Below, in pieces: positions 1-6,022 of a DNA stretch of 7,153 nucleotides. Positions within the stretch are counted from its first letter, which is position 1; the number at the start of each line of letters is the position of its first letter. The notes under the pieces were generated by a model, which was given only the letters and a program-made list of their open reading frames with translations, searched no databases and had not been told where the DNA came from. Origin of the DNA: an uncultured Mycoplasmatota bacterium (GTDB taxonomy: Bacteria > Bacillota_I > Bacilli_A > RF39 > UBA660); NCBI GenBank assembly GCA_937944975.1, contig CALEBF010000006.1, positions 1 through 7,153 of the forward strand, in the 5' to 3' direction. The position numbers and the translations under genes are program-made.

Positions 1-7
1 TTATAAC

Positions 8-41
8 AAAAAATGCAGACACTTTTTTTATGTCTACATTT
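8..41 (-). terminator. Intrinsic terminator after the nrnA-like gene
   Basis: Read on the minus strand, an 11-base-pair stem (arms at 31-41 and 11-21, one G-U pair) closes on a 9-base A-rich loop (22-30). A run of U residues (8-13) follows. It begins about 25 bases after the nrnA stop codon, so it should end that transcript. The plus strand has no U-tract after the stem, so the terminator looks one-directional. Confidence 0.85.
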
Positions 42-66
42 ATCTTACAACTTCATCTATCATTTC

Positions 67-1062
67 CTACTTATTTTCTTCTATTTCGTTGGTTTGATCT
101 AAAATATTCCGGTATTCCTGACACACTTTATCCAAAGCCTCTATTAACGCATCAACCTCATCAAATGTTTTCACTTTAACTCCACTCGCATAGGCATGTC
201 CGCCACCACCAAATTGTGCGACAGTCTCATTGATAATTGGTCCCCTAGAACGAATAGATCCACGAATTAAACTATTATTTTTATCATAAGTAAAGAACCC
301 CCATGCGATTACTTCTTCGATAAAATTAAAATTGTTAATTAAATTTCCAGCCGTTGCAACATCGACTTGGTATTCTTCTAAAATATCTGCAGTAATTTTA
401 ATAGAAGCAAACCCATTTTCACTTACTTTCATATGATTTGCGATATATCCTTGAAACTTGATTTCTCTTAAAGGTCTCGTATATAAAGGTGGATATAAGG
501 TTGTAATATCTAACCCTGTTTTATCGATCAAATCAGCTACTAAGCGAAATGTCTTTGGAGTTGTATACTTAAATAGAAAACGATCTGTGTCGGAAACCAG
601 TCCCAAATATAGTTTCTCTGCAACCGATAACGTCAATTTCAATTTAGTCTGAAAAATAAGTTCCATGATCATCTGTGCACAGCTACTAGCTGTATCGTCA
701 ATCCACTCTATATCACAAAAACTTTCAATAAATGGATGGTGATCGATTTTAATCGTATATGCGAATTTTTCCGCAAGTGCTCCATCGACTCTTTTCTGAT
801 CGGGAGTATCGACAATGATCAATAAAGATTCTGATATGATTGCTTCATCCAATCGATCCAATGTTCCGATATAACGAAATTTACTCGCTGGATATCCAAC
901 CGCATAAACCTTCTTTTTTGGGAATGTCTCACGAATCGCATCTCGTAATCCCATTTGACTACCTAACGCATCAGGATCAGGTCCTACATGACGTGCAATC
1001 ACAATCGAATCATATTGCTTGATCTTCTTATATATTTTTTGATAAATAGACGTCTCAAACAT
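67..1062 (-). CDS. nrnA: DHH/DHHA1 phosphodiesterase, NrnA-like (oligoribonuclease / pAp phosphatase)
   Basis: A 331-residue cytoplasmic protein of the DHH superfamily with both expected domains. The N-terminal DHH domain carries the metal-binding motifs in order: RHVGPDPDALGS (24-35, His25, Asp29, Asp31), Asp85 in IVDTPD, the signature DHH at 107-109, and SDTDRF (157-162). The C-terminal DHHA1 substrate-binding domain ends in the glycine-rich motif GGGGHAYASG (285-294). Family members use Mn2+ to degrade 2-5 nt RNA fragments to mononucleotides, and many also dephosphorylate pAp; which activity dominates here cannot be read from sequence. Some relatives cleave cyclic dinucleotides, but those usually carry extra membrane or PAS/GGDEF domains that are absent. 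The ATG at 1062 follows an AGAAGAG ribosome site (1070-1076) and a strong promoter. The gene is a single unit between two terminators. Confidence 0.9.
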   Translation of the reverse strand: MFETSIYQKIYKKIKQYDSIVIARHVGPDPDALGSQMGLRDAIRETFPKKKVYAVGYPASKFRYIGTLDRLDEAIISESLLIIVDTPDQKRVDGALAEKFAYTIKIDHHPFIESFCDIEWIDDTASSCAQMIMELIFQTKLKLTLSVAEKLYLGLVSDTDRFLFKYTTPKTFRLVADLIDKTGLDITTLYPPLYTRPLREIKFQGYIANHMKVSENGFASIKITADILEEYQVDVATAGNLINNFNFIEEVIAWGFFTYDKNNSLIRGSIRSRGPIINETVAQFGGGGHAYASGVKVKTFDEVDALIEALDKVCQEYRNILDQTNEIEENK

Positions 1063-1085
1063 AATTTCACTCTTCTCTATATCTC

Positions 1086-1114
1086 ATTTTAAATGATATT
1101 ATTTTTAGTGTCAA
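1086..1114 (-). promoter_or_regulatory. Promoter of the nrnA-like gene (TTGACA-17-TAAAAT)
   Basis: On the minus strand a perfect -35 box TTGACA (1109-1114) is followed after exactly 17 bases by TAAAAT (1086-1091). The predicted start of transcription is near 1079, giving a leader of only about 15-17 bases that is nearly all ribosome binding site. The -35 box overlaps the U-tract of the preceding ackA terminator, so termination and initiation signals share sequence. Confidence 0.8.
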
Positions 1115-1139
1115 GAAAAGACTTGTATGAAACAAGTCC
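1111..1139 (-). terminator. Intrinsic terminator after ackA
   Basis: Directly after the ackA stop codon (1140-1142) the minus strand forms GACTTGT-TTCAT-ACAAGTC, a perfect 7-base-pair stem (1132-1138 with 1120-1126) that a G-U pair extends to 8. The U-rich tract UUUUCUUGA follows (1111-1119). It closes the five-gene dus-to-ackA unit. Confidence 0.85.
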
Positions 1140-2318
1140 TTATTTTACTAATTCATAAGTATCTCTTGCTATCATTAATTCCTCATCCGTTGGAATCACA
1201 TAGCAAGGTACAGTAGAATCCTCTGTTGTAATCAAACGTTCTTCTCCACGTACTTGATTTGCCTCTTCATCTAACTTAATTCCTAAGCAAGCAAGATGAT
1301 CGATAATTTGCTTTCTCGTATAAGCTGAGTTTTCTCCAAGTCCAGCAGTAAAGACGATCGCATCAGCTCCACCCATCCAAACATAATATTTGGCAATATG
1401 TTCAACAACACGTTTTACATACATTTCTTGAGCTAAAATACACTTTTCGTCACCCTTTTCAATACCGTCTTCTATATCTCTTGCATCGCTGTATTTTTCA
1501 CTAACTCCTAAGAAACCACTCTTCTTATTTAACGCATTATCCACTTCGGCAAGCGTCATACCAGATTGTTCCATTACATATGGAATCATAGAATAATCGA
1601 TATCTCCACTACGTGTTCCCATCATGATACCTGCATTTGGAGTGAATCCCATAGAAGTATCTGCACATTTTCCATCGATAACAGCACTGACACTTCCTCC
1701 ACTACCAATATGGCAAGTAATTACTTTCGTATTCGTACGTCCTAAAATTTCATTCATACGTTGTGAAACATATTTATGACTCGTTCCATGGAAACCATAT
1801 TTACGTACTCCATATTTCGTATACCACTCATATGGTACTGGATATAAATATGCACTAGGCTTCATCGTTTGATGGAAAGCTGTATCGAAAACAGCTGCTG
1901 CCTTAGCATTTGGAATCATCTCTTGGAATGCGCGAATTCCAATAATTCCCGCTGGATTGTGAAGAGGTGCAAGCGGAATCAATTTTTCGATTTGAGCAAC
2001 CACATCTTCATCCACTAATACAGTATGATCAAATTTATCTCCACCATGTACCGCACGGTGACCAATTCCTTTGATCTCATTTAAGTCAGAAACAACACCA
2101 TGATCTAATAATTCTTGTGTTAAAATCTTAACTGCTTCCTTATGATCTGGGACCTTTGCTTCCTTTTTCGTTTTTTCTCCATTGTATTTAATCGTGTAAA
2201 AACTTCCATCAATTCCAATTCTTTCAAAAACACCTGCTATCAATACTTTTTCTTCTGGCATTTCATATAATTGAAATTTTAATGAAGAACTTCCACAGTT
2301 CACTGATAATATTTTCAT
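1140..2318 (-). CDS. ackA: Acetate kinase
   Basis: A 392-residue full-length member of the acetokinase family (ASKHA fold). It catalyses acetyl phosphate + ADP = acetate + ATP in the cytoplasm, the ATP-yielding last step of acetate fermentation. Visible motifs: NCGSSSLKF (7-15) for phosphate binding, HRAVHGG (87-93) with Arg88, FDTAFH (144-149) with Asp145, YGFHGTSH (174-181), and GTRSGDID (235-242) with Arg236. These correspond to the catalytic Arg/Asp/His/Arg set described for the Methanosarcina enzyme. TDEE (377-380) lies near the C-terminus. The nucleotide-binding loop reads CHIGSGGS, with Ser206 where many relatives have Asn (GNG). The ATG at 2318 follows AGAAGGGA (2323-2330). It lies 14 bases after the phosphatase stop, with no clear promoter between, so it is probably the last gene of the unit. 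No phosphotransacetylase gene (pta) is next to it here. Confidence 0.97.
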   Translation of the reverse strand: MKILSVNCGSSSLKFQLYEMPEEKVLIAGVFERIGIDGSFYTIKYNGEKTKKEAKVPDHKEAVKILTQELLDHGVVSDLNEIKGIGHRAVHGGDKFDHTVLVDEDVVAQIEKLIPLAPLHNPAGIIGIRAFQEMIPNAKAAAVFDTAFHQTMKPSAYLYPVPYEWYTKYGVRKYGFHGTSHKYVSQRMNEILGRTNTKVITCHIGSGGSVSAVIDGKCADTSMGFTPNAGIMMGTRSGDIDYSMIPYVMEQSGMTLAEVDNALNKKSGFLGVSEKYSDARDIEDGIEKGDEKCILAQEMYVKRVVEHIAKYYVWMGGADAIVFTAGLGENSAYTRKQIIDHLACLGIKLDEEANQVRGEERLITTEDSTVPCYVIPTDEELMIARDTYELVK

Positions 2319-2332
2319 ACATTCCCTTCTTT

Positions 2333-2863
2333 CTAAATCTCATACGTTTCCAAAGAAGCAGTATGGGATTGGTATCCAAATAAATTACCATCTTCTGGTA
2401 GTCCATTAAAATAATAATATATACATCTTACAATCGCACTATGCGTGACAATCAAAATATTTTTATCTGGATATTTCGCACGAATCTCATCTAAGAATGA
2501 ACAGACACGATCATAGACGTGTTTTACACTCTCAGCTTTCTCATATTGACGATTCAAACGAATATTCCAGTATTCGGAAAGATCTCTTCCTTCGTTTTTT
2601 ACCCCTTGAAATTCTCCGTGATCTCTACTCAACAAGCGATCATCCAAACAAACTAATAAGTGAGGTGCCGCAAGTTGTAATGTCTCTAACGTTCTTTGTT
2701 TTGGAGAACAGAATGCAAAATCGATATCTAATTTGGAAAGATCACTTCTCCTTTGAAGTGCCTGTAATTTTCCCATCTCATTTAAGGGAATATCTAAATT
2801 TCCAATCGATATATCTGCCTTATTTCCATCTGTCTCTCCATGTCTTAACACATATAATTTCAA
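2333..2863 (-). CDS. Small histidine phosphatase (phosphoglycerate-mutase-like branch), TTG start
   Basis: A 176-residue single-domain protein of the histidine phosphatase superfamily. The N-terminal LRHGETDGN gives the RHG signature with phospho-acceptor His9. SPKQRT (53-58) supplies the second arginine, DHGEFQG (81-87) the likely acid Glu84, and IVTHSAIVR (138-146) the second catalytic His141. At this length it resembles small, broad-specificity phosphatases of the CobC/GpmB-like group rather than the roughly 230-250-residue glycolytic mutase. The true substrate (sugar phosphate, nucleotide or cofactor intermediate) cannot be told. No ATG is available: the start is TTG at 2861-2863, 3 bases after the lysS stop. 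It is supported by AAAGGA at 2874-2879 and by the RHG motif coming at residue 8. The gene is in the same reading frame as lysS, with one TAA and one CGT codon between. It is co-transcribed with lysS and ackA. Confidence 0.88.
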   Translation of the reverse strand: MKLYVLRHGETDGNKADISIGNLDIPLNEMGKLQALQRRSDLSKLDIDFAFCSPKQRTLETLQLAAPHLLVCLDDRLLSRDHGEFQGVKNEGRDLSEYWNIRLNRQYEKAESVKHVYDRVCSFLDEIRAKYPDKNILIVTHSAIVRCIYYYFNGLPEDGNLFGYQSHTASLETYEI

Positions 2864-2866
2864 ACG

Positions 2867-4351
2867 TTATTCATCCTTTAACTTCATCGTTGGGAACAAG
2901 ATAACTTCACGAATCGTCTCGCTACCAGTTAGTAACATTACAAGACGATCGATACCCATTCCCATTCCACCAGCTGGCGGCATTCCGTATTCCAAGGCTT
3001 CTACAAAGTCGATATCCATCTCGTTTGCTTCATCGTTTCCAAGTTCTCTTTCTTTCATTTGATTTTCAAAACGTTCATATTGATCGATTGGATCATTGAG
3101 CTCTGTAAATGCGTTTGCATATTCGTTTCCGCATATAAAAAGCTCAAAACGTTCTGTAAATCTTGGATCTTTTGGATCCTTTTTAGCAAGTGGACTAATT
3201 TCTACTGGATGTCCATAGACAAATGTTGGATCGACAATCGTCTCTTCTACATACTTTTCAAAGAATGCATTGACGATGTGACCATATCCAAAATGTTCCT
3301 CTACTTCTATCTCGTGTTCACGTGCTAACTTCTTCGCATCTTCTAATGACATATCTTGGAAAAAGTCAACTCCACATACTTCTTTAATTGCATCTACCAT
3401 ATGTACTCTCTTAAACTTAGGAGCAAGAGAAATATGGTGTCCTTTCCAATCAAGTTCATAAGTACCATTGACTTCCATAGCGGCGTTGCTAACAATTCCT
3501 TCCGTTAACTCCATCATACCTTCTAAGTCACTATATGCCTTATATACCTCAATTGTCGTAAATTCTGGATTATGATTACGATCCATTCCTTCGTTACGGA
3601 ATAATCTTCCAATTTCATATACCGCATCCATTCCTCCAACGAGTAATCTCTTTAAAGAAAGCTCTGTTGCAATTCGAAGATACATATCTATATTTAAAGT
3701 ATTATGGTGCGTAACGAATGGTCGAGCTGCAGCACCACCTAAAATCGTTCCCAATACTGGTGTTTCCACTTCCGTATATCCAAGATTATCTAAATAATGT
3801 TGAATCGAACGAATGATCTTTGGTCTTGTGAATGCCACTCTTCTCGATTCTTCGTTCATAATAAGATCGACATAACGTCTTCTAAAGCGTTCCTCAGTAT
3901 CCGTTAATCCATGATATTTTTCTGGAAGTGGTCTCAATGCTTTTACTAAGTGAATATACTCGTTCGCTTTAACACTCAACTCTCCCATATCGGTACGGAA
4001 TACCGTTCCTTTAATTCCGACAATATCTCCTAAATCTGCTTTTTTAAAGATTTCATAATTTTCTTCACCGATGACATCCTGACGTACGTAAATTTGAATT
4101 TGCCCATACTTATCTTGAATATGCATAAATCCAACTTTTCCTTTTCTCCGTCTCGTCATGATACGACCAGCAATCACGACAGGAATTTCAACTTCGTGTA
4201 ATTCTTCTTTTGTTTTATCTCCGTATTTCTCGTAAATTTCTTTTGAGTTACTATCTACATCAAAACGATGTCCAAATGGATCTAATCCACGTTCTCTTAA
4301 GAAATTTAATTTTTCTCTACGGACGAGTTCTTGTTCTGAAAACTCTCTCAT
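2867..4351 (-). CDS. lysS: Lysyl-tRNA synthetase, class II
   Basis: A 494-residue full-length class IIb aminoacyl-tRNA synthetase that charges tRNA-Lys with lysine using ATP. After a helical N-terminus, the OB-fold anticodon-binding domain spans about 56-140 (VVIAGRIMTRRRKGKVGFMH...). The catalytic domain follows: motif 1 around 180-200 (GYTEVETPVL), motif 2 at 251-268 (FRNEGMDRNHNPEFTTIE), the lysine-pocket segment ICGNEYANAFTELNDP (406-421), and motif 3 GGMGMGIDRL (461-470). The ATG at 4351 overlaps the TGA of the RDD gene (ATGA, 4348-4351), and AGAGGTGA at 4356-4363 is a near-perfect ribosome site. No T-box leader is present; lysS is third in its transcript and should follow the dus promoter. 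In Bacillus subtilis dusB also precedes lysS, so this neighbourhood is partly conserved. Confidence 0.98.
   Translation of the reverse strand: MREFSEQELVRREKLNFLRERGLDPFGHRFDVDSNSKEIYEKYGDKTKEELHEVEIPVVIAGRIMTRRRKGKVGFMHIQDKYGQIQIYVRQDVIGEENYEIFKKADLGDIVGIKGTVFRTDMGELSVKANEYIHLVKALRPLPEKYHGLTDTEERFRRRYVDLIMNEESRRVAFTRPKIIRSIQHYLDNLGYTEVETPVLGTILGGAAARPFVTHHNTLNIDMYLRIATELSLKRLLVGGMDAVYEIGRLFRNEGMDRNHNPEFTTIEVYKAYSDLEGMMELTEGIVSNAAMEVNGTYELDWKGHHISLAPKFKRVHMVDAIKEVCGVDFFQDMSLEDAKKLAREHEIEVEEHFGYGHIVNAFFEKYVEETIVDPTFVYGHPVEISPLAKKDPKDPRFTERFELFICGNEYANAFTELNDPIDQYERFENQMKERELGNDEANEMDIDFVEALEYGMPPAGGMGMGIDRLVMLLTGSETIREVILFPTMKLKDE
2874..2879 (-). promoter_or_regulatory. Ribosome binding site for the TTG-started phosphatase
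   Basis: AAAGGA lies within the last codons of lysS, 10 bases before the TTG at 2863. It is the only credible ribosome site for the phosphatase and supports the non-ATG start. A ribosome finishing lysS would sit on this site, so translation of the two genes is probably coupled. Confidence 0.7.
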
Positions 4352-4959
4352 TCTTTCACCTCTATCTTTGTTACATCGACTACGTTAGTTTTTGATAAAA
4401 CATCTTGTAGTGCTTGGTTGTCATGCCTATATAATACCATAAATACACTTGTTATGACTACCCCTAATTGTAGAATTCCTAGAATCAATACAAGGAAAAA
4501 ATACCCATAACTTGGTAAGATATAAACGAAGGCTAATGCCCCTAGTAAATAGGCAAGTCCGTGAATAATTACATTTCGATATAATAAATCATTCATCGTT
4601 AAATGATCCTTATCCTTACGTACGATTTTTAAATTTAAAATCTTTTTTCCAATCGTCTGTCCATCCCATATATAAGGTAAAATAGTAAAATATCCCAGAA
4701 TGAAAAAGGCATTCAATAAACTGTATACGACACGTTCTTGATCGAGATCGTGAACAATATTAGCAAACCTACCTAGATAGGAAAAAAATCCAATTTCATG
4801 CTCGACAGCTAACTCCGTAATCGTATTCATTTCTAATTGTAGCATTTTGATATTATTATTTTCAGGAATCAGGAGAGATACGATCCACAGCAAAAGTCCT
4901 AAAATCAAAAAATCAATCACATAAGCGGTGGCTCTTTTACTAAAACTTGCATTCTTCAT
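4348..4959 (-). CDS. RDD-family integral membrane protein
   Basis: A 203-residue protein with the RDD-family pattern. N-terminal FSKRATAYVIDFLILG carries the Arg9/Asp16 pair at the start of the first membrane helix (about 13-31). A conserved WDGQTIGKKILNLKIV (98-113) follows the second helix (about 80-97), and the C-terminal tail RHDNQALQDVLSKTNVVDV (178-196) is typical of the family. Two further hydrophobic segments lie at about 131-148 and 152-177. The segment between helices 1 and 2 (about 32-79) is hydrophilic. RDD proteins are poorly characterised; some have been linked to ion or proton exchange, but no specific role can be assigned. The start is placed at 4959 because AAAGGGGA (4966-4973) stands 6 bases before it. 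An in-frame ATG at 4983 lacks a ribosome site and would overlap dus. It begins 1 base after the dus stop and overlaps lysS by 4 bases. Confidence 0.85.
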   Translation of the reverse strand: MKNASFSKRATAYVIDFLILGLLLWIVSLLIPENNNIKMLQLEMNTITELAVEHEIGFFSYLGRFANIVHDLDQERVVYSLLNAFFILGYFTILPYIWDGQTIGKKILNLKIVRKDKDHLTMNDLLYRNVIIHGLAYLLGALAFVYILPSYGYFFLVLILGILQLGVVITSVFMVLYRHDNQALQDVLSKTNVVDVTKIEVKE

Positions 4960-4960
4960 A

Positions 4961-5932
4961 TCAAATCCCCTTTCGAAATTCATCTAATATCGTTTTTACA
5001 TCTTCTTTGGTCGCTGCCTGCATCAACTTTTGTCTTACTTGTGCGGTATGTGGAATCCCTTTTAAATACCATGCCGCATGACTTCGAAGTTCTAAAATGG
5101 CAACCTTCTCTGATTTGATCTCCAATAGATAAGATAAATGTTTCAAAATCATCTCGATTTTTTCATCTACTGTTACTTCCTTCGGTTCCACTCCATTTTC
5201 TAAATAGTCGACACACTCTTTGATCAACCATGGATTTCCAAGTGCACCTCGACCGATCATTACAGCATCGCATCCAGTTTCCTCTAGCATTCTCTTCGCA
5301 TCATAACAACTCGTAATATCACCATTTCCAATGACAGGAATAGAAACTGCTTCTTTTACTTTTTTGATAATCGACCAATCTGCTTTACCACTATATCCTT
5401 GAGCACGCGTTCTCCCGTGAACAGCGATCGCAGAAGCCCCTGCTGCCTCTATTTTTTTGGCAATTTCTACAGCATTGATCGAAGTACTATCCCAACCACT
5501 ACGAATTTTTACCGTAACAGGAATCGGTACTGCTTTCACGACTGCAGATACAATTTCATATACTTTATCGGGATTTTTCAATAAAGCACTCCCTGCTTGC
5601 GCTCTTAAAGCAACCTTTGGAACAGGGCATCCCATATTAATATCAATCAAATCTGGTTTCATCGTTTCATAGATATATTTTGCGGCAGTTACAAAAGAAT
5701 CGACATCACTTCCAAAAATTTGTTGATTGATTGGACGCTCTTCTTCTGACATGTAAAGCAACTCTAACGTTCTTTCATTTTTAAAACTCACTGCTTTATC
5801 ACTAACCATTTCAGCATAGATAAGTCCGCATCCCATCTCTTTTACAATTCTACGATACGCATTGTTACATATGCCTGCCATAGGTGCGAGTACGACTTGG
5901 TTTTTTATTTTGACATCTCCTATCTGCCACAT
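4961..5932 (-). CDS. dus: tRNA-dihydrouridine synthase, DusB-type
   Basis: A 323-residue flavoprotein that uses FMN and NAD(P)H to reduce particular uridines of tRNA to dihydrouridine. The TIM-barrel domain shows the family marks: VVLAPMAG (13-20) at the FMN site, AEMVSDKA (40-47), INMGCPVPKV (98-107) with the catalytic Cys102, VKIRSGWD (141-148) with Lys142, VHGRTRAQGYSG (171-182), IGNGDI (201-206), and MIGRGALGNPW (225-235), which binds the FMN phosphate. The C-terminal helical domain (about 250-323) contains the tRNA-recruiting segment ELRSHAAWYLKG. Length and motifs match DusB-like bacterial enzymes; which tRNA positions it modifies cannot be read from sequence. The ATG at 5932 is preceded by AGAGGTGA (5937-5944), and residue 1 aligns with the family N-terminus. 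It is the first gene of the five-gene unit. Confidence 0.95.
   Translation of the reverse strand: MWQIGDVKIKNQVVLAPMAGICNNAYRRIVKEMGCGLIYAEMVSDKAVSFKNERTLELLYMSEEERPINQQIFGSDVDSFVTAAKYIYETMKPDLIDINMGCPVPKVALRAQAGSALLKNPDKVYEIVSAVVKAVPIPVTVKIRSGWDSTSINAVEIAKKIEAAGASAIAVHGRTRAQGYSGKADWSIIKKVKEAVSIPVIGNGDITSCYDAKRMLEETGCDAVMIGRGALGNPWLIKECVDYLENGVEPKEVTVDEKIEMILKHLSYLLEIKSEKVAILELRSHAAWYLKGIPHTAQVRQKLMQAATKEDVKTILDEFRKGI
4966..4973 (-). promoter_or_regulatory. Ribosome binding site that fixes the RDD gene start
   Basis: AAAGGGGA lies within the last codons of dus, 6 bases before the ATG at 4957-4959. The alternative in-frame ATG at 4981-4983 has only A/T-rich sequence in front of it. This site therefore sets the protein at 203 rather than 211 residues. 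Confidence 0.8.
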
Positions 5933-5947
5933 AATATCACCTCTTCC

Positions 5948-5976
5948 ATTATAATATAAATCACTTATTTTATCAA
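5948..5976 (-). promoter_or_regulatory. Promoter of the dus-RDD-lysS-phosphatase-ackA unit (TTGATA-17-TATAAT)
   Basis: On the minus strand TTGATA (5971-5976) and a perfect TATAAT (5948-5953) are separated by 17 bases. Initiation at the usual distance falls near 5941-5943, so the leader would be only about 9-11 bases and would start inside or at the edge of the ribosome site (5937-5944). The boxes are good, but this tight spacing to the ATG is odd. The promoter lies between the upstream terminator and dus. Confidence 0.75.
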
Positions 5977-5994
5977 CGAACTTTACCTCATACG

Positions 5995-6022
5995 AAAAGG
6001 TAATCGCTTAAGCAATTACCTT
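5995..6022 (-). terminator. Intrinsic terminator that contains the end of the orphan gene
   Basis: The minus strand forms an 11-base-pair stem (6012-6022 with 5997-6007, one G-U pair) around a TTAA loop (6008-6011). The last codons of the gene (AAG GTA ATT GC) make the left arm and the TAA stop sits in the loop. The right arm runs into a short UUUU (5995-5998) before CG. The U-tract is short, so termination may be partial, but stem and position are convincing. Confidence 0.7.

Noticed and set aside
2497..2904. Open frame of 135 codons on the plus strand opposite the phosphatase gene
   Set aside because: It lies entirely antisense to well-supported genes, shows no recognisable motif, and looks like a chance opening caused by codon use on the other strand. 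The other plus-strand open frames were rejected on the same grounds.
4352..4420. T-box or other riboswitch leader controlling lysS
   Set aside because: lysS starts inside the end of the RDD gene with no leader space, and no T-box motif or terminator/antiterminator pair precedes dus, whose leader is only about 10 bases.
4960..4983. Longer RDD protein starting at 4983
   Set aside because: No ribosome site precedes it, it would overlap dus by 23 bases, and its extra residues (MNFERGFD) translate the AAAGGGGA ribosome site.
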